This document shows, in pieces, positions 1 through 5,429 of a stretch of DNA of 5,429 bases (position 1 is its first letter; each line of letters starts with the position of its first letter). The translations under genes and the position numbers were made by a program. This stretch comes from Cellvibrionaceae bacterium. Lineage in GTDB: Bacteria; Pseudomonadota; Gammaproteobacteria; Pseudomonadales; Cellvibrionaceae. The notes beneath the pieces are model-generated. The model worked only from the letters and a program-made list of their open reading frames with translations, was not told the DNA's origin and searched no databases. Location of the stretch: positions 1 to 5,429 of the forward strand of contig JAGKXD010000172.1 in the NCBI GenBank assembly GCA_021151525.1. The letters are read 5' to 3'.

Positions 1-6
1 GCTCAT
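1..6 (-). CDS. Probable start of a further gene in the ara operon (2 codons visible)
   Basis: On the minus strand an ATG (6-4) followed by AGC (Met-Ser) runs off the window edge. A good Shine-Dalgarno sequence, AGGAAAG, lies at 23-17, leaving 10 bases to the ATG, which is suitable spacing. The gene would begin 108 bases after the araA stop codon, on the same strand, so it may be the next member of the arabinose operon. Aldose 1-epimerase or transporter genes often occupy such a place, but nothing in two codons identifies the product. The call rests only on the ribosome binding site, the start codon and the context. Confidence 0.4.
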
Positions 7-81
7 GCTTATGCCGCTTTCCTTAGATTCGGTCTCTCACCGATTTTTCTTACGTCTTACTCTTGCGATTACAGCTCAACA

Positions 82-106
82 CCGCTACGCGAGGATGACG
101 ACTCCT
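82..106. repeat. Partial copy of the palindromic repeat, just downstream of araA
   Basis: The 20 bases at 82-101 (ccgctacgcgaggatgacga) are identical to 1771-1790 in the right arm of the large palindrome between araD and araA. Similarity continues less perfectly to about the araA stop codon (cTCCTTACTTTAATTA against tTCCCTACTTAATTTAATT). Only one arm is present: no complementary partner is visible in bases 1-81. The copy begins 8 bases after the araA stop. It is either a truncated element or a solo REP-like unit. The rest of 1-81 holds only the next gene's ribosome binding site and a weak 5-bp hairpin at 29-43. Confidence 0.75.
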
Positions 107-114
107 TACTTTAA

Positions 115-1632
115 TTACACACCATCTTTCAAATGATAGTACGCAGCGTTATGGCGCAATTCGGTTTTGAATGCGCGCACTGTCGTATCAGCATCAATTA
201 CCAAGGCTTCAATGCCGGCGATTTCTGCGTAGTCCACAATCTCATCCGCCGTTACACCTTGAGTGTAAGCACTGTGGTGCGCACCGCCTGCTTGAATCCA
301 GGCTGCTGCTGAAATTTCAAGATTTGGGCGCGGTTCCCACAAAGCTTTTGCCACGGGTAACTTTGGCAATTCTTGGGCAGGCGTTACTGTGTCTACTTCG
401 TTGATGATTACACGGAAACGCGTGCCGATATCAATCAAAGAAATACACAAAGCTGGACCCGCTTTGCCGGTGAAAATCAAACGGGCGATATCATTGCGGC
501 AACCAATGGTGTGCAAATGAACTTCGAGTTTTGGTTTTGCTGCAGCGATTGATGGACAAACTTCTAACATGTGCGCACCAAGAACTTGATCGGTACCACC
601 AAGAGACGCGCCTCCGAAGTGATAGGTGTAATCTTCCATAAAAGATGAACCACCAGCACGACCTTTGGAAATGACTTTGCAGATGTGCACCATTGCTGCA
701 GTTTTCCAATCACCCTCACCACCGTAACCAAAACCAGCAGCCATCAAACGTTGTGTTGCCAAACCAGGGAGATTGGTTAAGCCAGTTAAGTTTTCGAAGC
801 AGTTGGTAAATGCACCAAAGCCACCATCCGTTAAAAATTTCAGCATGCCCAATTCAAGACGCGCTTCGTTTTTCAACATTTGGTATTGATGTTCGTCATC
901 AAAAATAGCGGGGTTAACATCGTATTCTTTTTTGTAGACTTCAATTTGTGCAGCAACTTGCTCATCAGAAACTGCATCAACCACTTTTTGCAAATCACCC
1001 AAGCCGTAAGCGTGAACTTCGTAACCAAAGGTAATTTGTGCAGACACTTTATCTCCATCGGTCACAGCAACTTGACGCATGTTGTCGCCAAAGCGTGCCA
1101 CTTTTAAATTTTGGCTAGCGTACCAACCCATAGCAACGCGTGCCCAGCTGTCGATTTGCTTTTGCACAGACTCAGTTGCCCAGTGACCAACAACTACTTT
1201 GCGCTCTTGACGTAAACGTGTGCTCACATGGCCGAACTCGCGGTCGCCATGTGCACTTTGGTTGAGGTTCATAAAATTCATATTAATTTCAGCAAAGGGC
1301 AACTCTGCGTTAAATTGCGTGTGCAAATGCATGTAAGGCTTGCTCAATGCACGCAAACCAGAGATCCACATTTTTGCGGGAGAGAAAGTGTGCATCCACA
1401 AAATTAAACCAACACAATTTGGATTGCTATTTGCCGCTTGGCACACTGCAAGAATTTCGCTTGGAGATTTAACCGTATCTTGCGCAACAACTTTGATAGA
1501 AATATTTGCAGACTCAGTTAAACCCGCTGCAATTTTTTGACTATTCTCGGCGACTTGTTTCAATACGCCAGGGCCGTATAAATGTTGTGAGCCAGTGACC
1601 AACCAGATTTCTTTATCGCCGTAGATTTTCAT
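115..1632 (-). CDS. araA: L-arabinose isomerase
   Basis: Cytoplasmic metal-dependent isomerase that converts L-arabinose to L-ribulose, the first step of arabinose breakdown. The protein has 505 residues, against 500 in E. coli AraA. The N-terminus (EIWLVTGSQHLYGP, residues 8-21) is the family signature. The expected metal and catalytic residues are in place: Glu306 in GYGGEGDWK, Glu333 in FMEDYTY, His354 in LGAHMLEVCP and the His452-His453 pair in GGAHHS. The start is supported by GAGGA at 1645-1641, 8 bases before the ATG. The gene is last of the three catabolic genes, after a 193-bp gap from araD that carries repeats and possible operators, so its expression may be partly uncoupled from araBD. 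It appears intact and full length, with no frameshift. Confidence 0.98.
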   Translation of the reverse strand: MKIYGDKEIWLVTGSQHLYGPGVLKQVAENSQKIAAGLTESANISIKVVAQDTVKSPSEILAVCQAANSNPNCVGLILWMHTFSPAKMWISGLRALSKPYMHLHTQFNAELPFAEINMNFMNLNQSAHGDREFGHVSTRLRQERKVVVGHWATESVQKQIDSWARVAMGWYASQNLKVARFGDNMRQVAVTDGDKVSAQITFGYEVHAYGLGDLQKVVDAVSDEQVAAQIEVYKKEYDVNPAIFDDEHQYQMLKNEARLELGMLKFLTDGGFGAFTNCFENLTGLTNLPGLATQRLMAAGFGYGGEGDWKTAAMVHICKVISKGRAGGSSFMEDYTYHFGGASLGGTDQVLGAHMLEVCPSIAAAKPKLEVHLHTIGCRNDIARLIFTGKAGPALCISLIDIGTRFRVIINEVDTVTPAQELPKLPVAKALWEPRPNLEISAAAWIQAGGAHHSAYTQGVTADEIVDYAEIAGIEALVIDADTTVRAFKTELRHNAAYYHLKDGV

Positions 1633-1710
1633 TTTTTCTTTCCTCAGAAAACTTGTGTAAATTCAATAATATTTTTGCAATTCAATAACGTCTTGCAAGA
1701 CTCAATTCAT
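1633..1710 (-). promoter_or_regulatory. araA upstream region with 12-bp palindrome and paired 10-bp direct repeats
   Basis: Between the big palindrome and the araA ribosome binding site there is a perfect 12-bp palindrome, gtcttgcaagac (1690-1701). Next to it are two identical 10-bp direct repeats, aattcaataa, at 1660-1669 and 1679-1688. The repeats start 19 bases apart, close to two helical turns, and a further aattcat lies at 1704-1710. The arrangement resembles a binding region for a dimeric regulator and could include an araA-specific promoter. I could not fit a convincing pair of -35 and -10 hexamers: TATTAT at 1671-1666 lies 21 bases from TTGCAA at 1698-1693, which is too far. The araA Shine-Dalgarno GAGGA is at 1645-1641. 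Regulatory function is inferred from structure only. Confidence 0.4.
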
Positions 1711-1711
1711 C

Positions 1712-1796
1712 AGGGAGTCGTCATCCTCGCGTAGCGGGGATCCAGCTTTTGCTTTACATCTTATGGATCCCCGCTACGCGAGGATGACGATTCCCT
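1712..1796. repeat. Large nested palindrome (REP-like or MITE-like element) between araD and araA
   Basis: Two 33-base arms (1712-1744 and 1764-1796) are reverse complements with one mismatch (GTCGTC against GACGATT near the outer end), separated by a 19-base loop (1745-1763). Each arm also holds a smaller dyad: atcctcgc-gta-gcggggat in the left arm forms an 8-bp stem with one G-T wobble. The arm core (GTCATCC..GGATCCA) recalls small palindromic repeats common in proteobacterial genomes. Part of an arm recurs at 82-106. In RNA the whole element would fold into a very stable hairpin between araD and araA. No T-run follows it on the minus strand, so it is not a classical intrinsic terminator, but it could protect the upstream mRNA 3' end or reduce read-through. 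Confidence 0.85.
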
Positions 1797-1825
1797 ACTT
1801 AATTTAATTCACTAGCAATCAATTT

Positions 1826-2518
1826 TTATTTTTGCCCGTAATAGGCGTTCTTCCCGTGCTTGCGCAAATAATGCTTATCAACAATGCCCTGCTTTAGCGG
1901 CGGTGTTGTTTGTTGTAAGGTTTTGGTGAGGTAAGCCATGCGTGCAATTTCTTCCAAAATCACTGCGTGATAAACCGCGTCCGCACCACTCTTACCCCAA
2001 GTAAACGGCGCGTGACCCGCGACAATCACCATCGGTACTTCTTTTGGGTCGCGCGATTTAAAGCAATCGGTAATTTGCACACCGGTTTCTTCTTCATAAT
2101 CGCGTTGGATTTGTTCGTCAGTCATTACGGCTGTGCAAGGAATTTCGCCGTAAGCATAATCTGCGTGGGTAGTGCCGTAGCAAGGAATAGCTTGCTGAGT
2201 TTGCGCCCACGCCGTTGCATAAGTTGAATGGGTGTGAGTTACGCCGCCGATAGTTTCAAAATGACGATACAAATGCGTGTGGGTTTTGGTATCTGATGAA
2301 GGACGCATTTTTCCGTCAACAATATTGTTTTCCAAATCCACAATGACGATATCGTCTGGCGTTAATTTTTCGTAAGCCACACCGCTCGGCTTAATTGCAA
2401 TCACGCCTTTTGCACGATCAATTTGCGATACATTGCCCCAGGTGTAGACCACCAAATTGCGACGCTGTAATTCCATATTGGCTTCGTAAACTTCGCGTTT
2501 TAGTTCGAGGTAGCTCAT
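1826..2518 (-). CDS. araD: L-ribulose-5-phosphate 4-epimerase
   Basis: Cytoplasmic zinc enzyme of the class II aldolase/AraD family. It inverts C4 of L-ribulose-5-phosphate by retro-aldol cleavage and re-addition, giving D-xylulose-5-phosphate for the pentose phosphate pathway. It has 230 residues, against 231 in E. coli. Visible landmarks are the WGNVS substrate loop (27-31), KPSG (43-46), the SSDT phosphate-binding segment (74-77), zinc ligands His95 and His97 in THTHST, catalytic Asp120, a third zinc ligand His169 in AGHAPF, and the C-terminal Tyr227 in AYYGQ. The start ATG overlaps the araB stop by one base (TAATG), and AGGAG at 2533-2529 inside the end of araB lies 10 bases upstream. Translation is therefore probably coupled to araB. 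Epimerases of the ascorbate pathway (UlaF, SgbE) are close relatives, but the neighbours settle the role as AraD. Confidence 0.97.
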   Translation of the reverse strand: MSYLELKREVYEANMELQRRNLVVYTWGNVSQIDRAKGVIAIKPSGVAYEKLTPDDIVIVDLENNIVDGKMRPSSDTKTHTHLYRHFETIGGVTHTHSTYATAWAQTQQAIPCYGTTHADYAYGEIPCTAVMTDEQIQRDYEEETGVQITDCFKSRDPKEVPMVIVAGHAPFTWGKSGADAVYHAVILEEIARMAYLTKTLQQTTPPLKQGIVDKHYLRKHGKNAYYGQK

Positions 2519-4188
2519 TACTTTAAAGCTCCTGAATTGACGAAAGTACCGAGCGTTAAATACTTTTGATACAAAACTTCATACGCTGCTGCAGCTTCAG
2601 CATTGGGTGTGTAAGTTTTGCACACAGTCGATGCCATGACTTTTTGTGCGCTGGCAACATCCGGATAACCACCACCAACAACAGCTGCGAAAATCGCAGC
2701 ACCGAGTGCGCAGCTTTGTTCGCTCTCTAAAACTTCAATCGGGCAATTCCACACATCGGCGCAGGTTTGCATGACGAAATCAGATTTTTTGGAGATGCCG
2801 CCAATCGCCACTACTGAATTAATCGCCACACCTTCTTGTTTAAAACGTTCGATAATGGCGCGTGCACCGTAAGCTGTAGCTTCAACCAAGGCGCGGAAAA
2901 TTTGCGGCGCTTGGCTGCCCATTTTTAATCCGGCAATTGCCATGGCAACGGATTGATCTGCGTCAGGCGTGCGACGACCATTCACCCAATCCAATGCGGT
3001 AATGCCCGCTTCGCCAATCGCCAATTTGCTTGCAGCTGCACTCAAAGCAACGAGTGTTTTCTCTTCAATTTCTTCGACAAGTTTTGCTTTTGTTGCGTCA
3101 TCCAGCAACGCAGATGAACTCAACAAATTTGCAACAGGCCAATTAATTAAATTGCGGAACCAAGCGTACAAATCGCCAAATGCTGATTGACCAGCTTCTA
3201 AACCGACTAGGCCAGGAGTAACAGAACCGTCTACTTGACCGCAAATTCCGCGAATACATTTCTCGCCAATATCTTCGTAACTGGCGACAGTAATATCGCA
3301 AGTAGAGGTGCCCATAATTTTGGTGAGCACGCCGGGTTTAACATTGGCGGCAACAGCGCCCATGTGGCAATCGAATGCGCTGAAGCTTACGGGTGTGCCT
3401 ACTGGCAAGCCGAGCAAGCCGGCCCACTCAACCGTTAACAAACCGCAGGTTTGATCTGAGGTAAAAGTTTCGGCGGGTAATTTATCGCGCAGACCATCAA
3501 GCAGCGGATCAATACCCACAAAGAAATCATTGGGTGGGTAACCGCCCCAGCTTTCGTGCCACATCAATTTGTGGCCAGTCGCGCAACGTCCCATACGCAA
3601 TTTGGATGGATGAGTTGTGCCCGTGATGACGGCAGACATCCAATCGCAATGCTCAACCCAGAGGTAAGCAGCTTTGGCAACAGATGCATCTTCACGCAAC
3701 ACATGCAGGGTTTTCGCCCAGAACCATTCAGAGGAATAAATCCCGCCTTCGTATTTCAAATAGTTTTCTTTGGCTGAATTGGCAGCGGCAGTAATTTCTT
3801 GCGCTTCTTTGATCGCGGTGTGGTCTTTCCACAAGACAAACATGGCATTGGGATTTTCAGCGAACTCTGGCTTGAGTGAAAGCGCCACACCATCGCGATC
3901 AACTGCAATGGGCGTAGAGCCTGTTGTATCGAAACCTATTCCAACCACTTGGGCTGCAGCTCCAGCAGGCGCCTTTTCCCAAAGCCCCTGAACAACTTGC
4001 TCAAGACTTTCTAAATAATCCAAGGGGTGTTGGCGGAATTGGTCTTTGGCGGGCACGGAGTACAAGCCCTTTTTCCAACGCGGGTAATAGACCACATTTG
4101 TTGCCACTTCCTTACCGGTAAGGGCATCTACCAACAAAGCACGAACCGAATCGCTGCCGTAATCAAGGCCTAAAGCATAGGAAGTCAT
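2518..4188 (-). CDS. araB: Ribulokinase
   Basis: FGGY-family carbohydrate kinase that phosphorylates L-ribulose to L-ribulose-5-phosphate with ATP in the cytoplasm. It has 556 residues, against 566 in E. coli AraB. The N-terminal phosphate loop LGLDYGSDSVR (6-16) is followed by FDTTGSTP (86-93), LWKDHTA (119-125), the substrate region IYSSEWFWAK (150-159) and HESWGGYPP (211-219). Then come AFDCHMGA (271-278), whose Asp273 is the expected catalytic base, the ATP-site GTSTCD (293-298) and GGISKKSD (463-470). LWKDHTA, AFDCHMGA and GTSTCD, shared with E. coli AraB, separate it from xylulokinase and glycerol kinase. The ATG has a modest Shine-Dalgarno, GGTGA at 4197-4193, only 4 bases upstream. 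It is the first gene of the araB-araD-araA unit, a different order from the enteric araBAD. It looks intact. Confidence 0.98.
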   Translation of the reverse strand: MTSYALGLDYGSDSVRALLVDALTGKEVATNVVYYPRWKKGLYSVPAKDQFRQHPLDYLESLEQVVQGLWEKAPAGAAAQVVGIGFDTTGSTPIAVDRDGVALSLKPEFAENPNAMFVLWKDHTAIKEAQEITAAANSAKENYLKYEGGIYSSEWFWAKTLHVLREDASVAKAAYLWVEHCDWMSAVITGTTHPSKLRMGRCATGHKLMWHESWGGYPPNDFFVGIDPLLDGLRDKLPAETFTSDQTCGLLTVEWAGLLGLPVGTPVSFSAFDCHMGAVAANVKPGVLTKIMGTSTCDITVASYEDIGEKCIRGICGQVDGSVTPGLVGLEAGQSAFGDLYAWFRNLINWPVANLLSSSALLDDATKAKLVEEIEEKTLVALSAAASKLAIGEAGITALDWVNGRRTPDADQSVAMAIAGLKMGSQAPQIFRALVEATAYGARAIIERFKQEGVAINSVVAIGGISKKSDFVMQTCADVWNCPIEVLESEQSCALGAAIFAAVVGGGYPDVASAQKVMASTVCKTYTPNAEAAAAYEVLYQKYLTLGTFVNSGALK

Positions 4189-4209
4189 CGCATCACCATA
4201 GTCATTATC

Positions 4210-4226
4210 ACATCCATCAAGGATGT
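4210..4226 (-). promoter_or_regulatory. Small hairpin in the araB 5' leader
   Basis: On the minus strand acatcc (4226-4221) and ggatgt (4215-4210) form a 6-bp stem with a 5-base loop (ttgat). It lies in the untranslated leader between the predicted -10 (about 4245) and the araB start (4188). A 7-bp inverted pair, attatca (4204-4210) and tgataat (4238-4244), brackets the same area, and a third TGATAAT lies at 4304-4298 upstream of the -35. These could be operator half-sites or leader RNA structure. The region is AT-rich, so chance is a real alternative. Confidence 0.3.
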
Positions 4227-4242
4227 TTTATTTTGTATGATA

Positions 4243-4272
4243 ATATTATTCACTAACTTAGCTTTTTGTCAA
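4243..4272 (-). promoter_or_regulatory. Predicted sigma-70 promoter of the araBDA operon
   Basis: A perfect -35 hexamer, TTGACA, lies at 4272-4267 on the minus strand. Two overlapping -10 candidates follow: AATAAT at 4250-4245 with 16-bp spacing (5 of 6 matches), and TAATAT at 4248-4243 with 18-bp spacing (4 of 6). The -10 lies in a perfect 10-bp palindrome, ATAATATTAT (4240-4249), which could also be an operator. The promoter sits just after the terminator of the GH43 gene and about 55 bases before the araB start, as expected for an independent araBDA transcript. I saw no clear CRP site (TGTGA-N6-TCACA). The strong -35 hints at control by a repressor as much as by an activator. Confidence 0.6.
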
Positions 4273-4331
4273 TTGTTTGCTGGTAAAAAAACGGCAAATT
4301 ATCAGACTATTTTTTTGCTAAATGAACGCCC

Positions 4332-4374
4332 CCAAAAACAAAAAAGCCGAAAAGTTTTAGGCACTTTTCGGCTT
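4332..4374 (-). terminator. Intrinsic terminator of the GH43 gene
   Basis: On the minus strand a perfect 12-bp stem (aagccgaaaagt at 4374-4363 in complement, paired with 4355-4344) closes a 7-base loop. It is followed by a T-rich tract, TTTTT-G-TTTTT, running to about 4334. It lies 54 bases after the hydrolase stop codon and upstream of the araB promoter, so it should separate the two transcription units. The stem is symmetrical, but the T-tract is only on the minus-strand side, so termination is directional. Confidence 0.9.
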
Positions 4375-4428
4375 AGGATTTAGCTGAGGATGCAGGCGCT
4401 CGCACCCATCGCCCCCGTGTTTAAGAGT

Positions 4429-5388
4429 CTATTTGGCAGGCGAGGCACCTTCAGTTGTCATAATAATGCGCTTGATGGTGCCATCTGCGTTGTAATACAA
4501 ATCATCGATACACACGGAGCGACGAAAGCTACCCCCATCAGGTTGAACACCGCCGTTGTGGTAAATAAAGTAGCTTTTACCTTTAAAATCGATAATCGCC
4601 TGATGATTAGTATTGGAGTTGCCTGCCAACTCATTAAGAATGCCTTTGTACTCCCAAGGCCCGGTCACACGCTTGCTCATGGCGTAGGCGATTTTCTCCG
4701 GAAAGCCTGTGGCGTAGGACAAGTAGTACCAATCGCCATGCTTATGAATCCAAAGCGCCTCGGTAAAGTTAGGAATGTTGATTGGCGTGATGGGGCCATC
4801 CAGCTCTACCATGTTCTGTTTTAGCTTAGCGTAGCGCGGCTTAGAATTGCCCCAAAAGAGATAGGCTTGGCCGTCATCATCGATAAACACTGAGGGATCA
4901 ATATCATCCCAATCGTTAGGGGTATCAGTCGTCATGTCGTTGGAAATCAACGCCTTGCCCAAAGCGTCTTTAAAAGGCCCAAGTGGTGAATCACCCACGG
5001 CGACACCTATGGCAAAGCCGGGCTTGGTGTCATTGTGACGCACAGCCACATACCAATAGAATTTACCTTTACGTTCAATAACTTGGCTTGCCCATGCATC
5101 GCCTTTCGCCCATTTAAAATCACTTACCTTCATGCGTGGGCCGTGAGCCTCCCAATTCACCATATCGCTGGATGAAAATACCAGCCAATCGTGCATTTCA
5201 TAGAATTTAGTATTGTCTTTGGCGACGTCGTGGCCGGTGTAAAGATAGACCTTATCTTTCACCACCAGAGCCGCTGGGTCGGCCGTAAGTACATCTGAAA
5301 AGAGCGGATTGGCCGCCAGGCTCGGAGCGCTAAAGGCAAGCGCGCACAAGACACCAAGGGATGCTGAAAATAAGGATGGGAATTTCAT
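4429..5388 (-). CDS. Secreted glycoside hydrolase family 43 enzyme, probable alpha-L-arabinofuranosidase
   Basis: Predicted exported enzyme of 319 residues. A Sec signal peptide covers about residues 1-25: Lys2, a hydrophobic core, and APSLA before a likely cleavage at Ala25-Ala26. Cys15 lacks a small residue before it, so it is not a lipoprotein site. The mature part is one five-bladed propeller catalytic domain with no carbohydrate-binding module. The three GH43 acidic residues are visible: Asp37 in TADPAALV (base), Asp164 in WDDIDPSVFIDDDGQAYLFWG (modulator) and Glu210 in FTEALWIHKHGDWYY (acid). His262 and His277 (NHQAI, YHNGG) are candidates for the metal-site histidine. GH43 includes arabinofuranosidases, beta-xylosidases and arabinanases. 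The adjacent ara genes favour arabinose release, but the specificity is inferred. GAGGTG at 5401-5396 lies 7 bases before the ATG. The gene has its own terminator. Confidence 0.9.
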   Translation of the reverse strand: MKFPSLFSASLGVLCALAFSAPSLAANPLFSDVLTADPAALVVKDKVYLYTGHDVAKDNTKFYEMHDWLVFSSSDMVNWEAHGPRMKVSDFKWAKGDAWASQVIERKGKFYWYVAVRHNDTKPGFAIGVAVGDSPLGPFKDALGKALISNDMTTDTPNDWDDIDPSVFIDDDGQAYLFWGNSKPRYAKLKQNMVELDGPITPINIPNFTEALWIHKHGDWYYLSYATGFPEKIAYAMSKRVTGPWEYKGILNELAGNSNTNHQAIIDFKGKSYFIYHNGGVQPDGGSFRRSVCIDDLYYNADGTIKRIIMTTEGASPAK

Positions 5389-5429
5389 TGTTTTTCACCT
5401 CATTAGATATTATTGTATTACTATATAGG
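5389..5429 (-). promoter_or_regulatory. Upstream region of the GH43 gene, cut by the window edge
   Basis: The strong Shine-Dalgarno GAGGTG (5401-5396) fixes the hydrolase start. Upstream, TACAAT (5417-5412) and TATAGT (5425-5420) each resemble a -10 hexamer, but any -35 would lie outside the window, so no promoter can be assigned firmly. The 8-mer atattatt (5407-5414) is also found at the araB -10 region (4243-4250). Confidence 0.35.

Noticed and set aside
29..43. Hairpin TCGGT-ctctc-ACCGA followed by TTTTTCT on the plus strand, resembling a terminator.
   Set aside because: The stem is only 5 bp, no plus-strand gene precedes it, and the T-run is on the wrong side to end the araA transcript. 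It also lies just upstream of the likely next gene's ribosome binding site.
1712..1796. The araD-araA palindrome considered as an intrinsic terminator or a phage attachment site.
   Set aside because: No T-run follows the stem on the minus strand and araA continues the pathway just after it. There is no integrase or tRNA nearby.
4390..4824. A 144-codon open frame on the plus strand.
   Set aside because: It is fully antisense to the well-supported GH43 coding region, has no convincing ribosome binding site, and its translation resembles no family I recognise. It is a shadow of the real gene.
5322..5350. Cys15 in the GH43 signal peptide as a lipoprotein cleavage site.
   Set aside because: The residue before the cysteine is leucine, not Gly, Ala or Ser. 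A standard cleavage site (APSLA-A) follows about ten residues later.
1..5429. Signs of defence systems, CRISPR arrays, transposase genes or other unusual gene clusters.
   Set aside because: All long coding regions are accounted for by intact arabinose-use genes. No spaced direct repeats, transposases or toxin-antitoxin pairs are seen.

Overview
This window is an L-arabinose utilisation locus from a Gram-negative bacterium. All recognisable genes lie on the minus strand, so the locus reads from right to left. In transcription order they are a secreted family 43 glycoside hydrolase (5388-4429), araB ribulokinase (4188-2518), araD L-ribulose-5-phosphate 4-epimerase (2518-1826) and araA L-arabinose isomerase (1632-115). 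A further gene probably starts at the left edge (ATG at 6-4). The three catabolic proteins are of the E. coli AraB/AraD/AraA type, with the expected catalytic residues. The moderate base composition and the pairing of ara genes with an exported GH43 enzyme fit a plant-polysaccharide-degrading gammaproteobacterium such as Cellvibrio or a relative. That placement is inference; no rRNA or other taxonomic marker is present.

Layout. At the right edge the GH43 gene has a strong ribosome binding site and a Sec signal peptide, and it is closed by an intrinsic terminator at 4344-4374. The araB promoter region follows (TTGACA at 4272-4267), so the araB-araD-araA unit can be transcribed separately from the hydrolase. 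araB and araD overlap by one base (TAATG). A 193-bp gap between araD and araA holds a large nested palindrome (1712-1796), a 12-bp perfect palindrome and a pair of 10-bp direct repeats. Downstream of araA, part of the same palindromic repeat reappears at 82-106, followed by a ribosome binding site and ATG at the left edge.

How the genes work together. The exported GH43 enzyme probably releases arabinose (possibly xylose) from hemicellulose or pectin side chains. After uptake by a transporter not seen here, AraA converts L-arabinose to L-ribulose, AraB phosphorylates it, and AraD epimerises L-ribulose-5-phosphate to D-xylulose-5-phosphate, which enters the pentose phosphate pathway. No regulator or transporter gene is present.

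The enzymes are ordinary. The parts worth a second look are non-coding: the repeat elements sitting just after araD and araA, and the repeat-rich upstream regions of araA and araB. I found no evidence of a novel multi-gene system.
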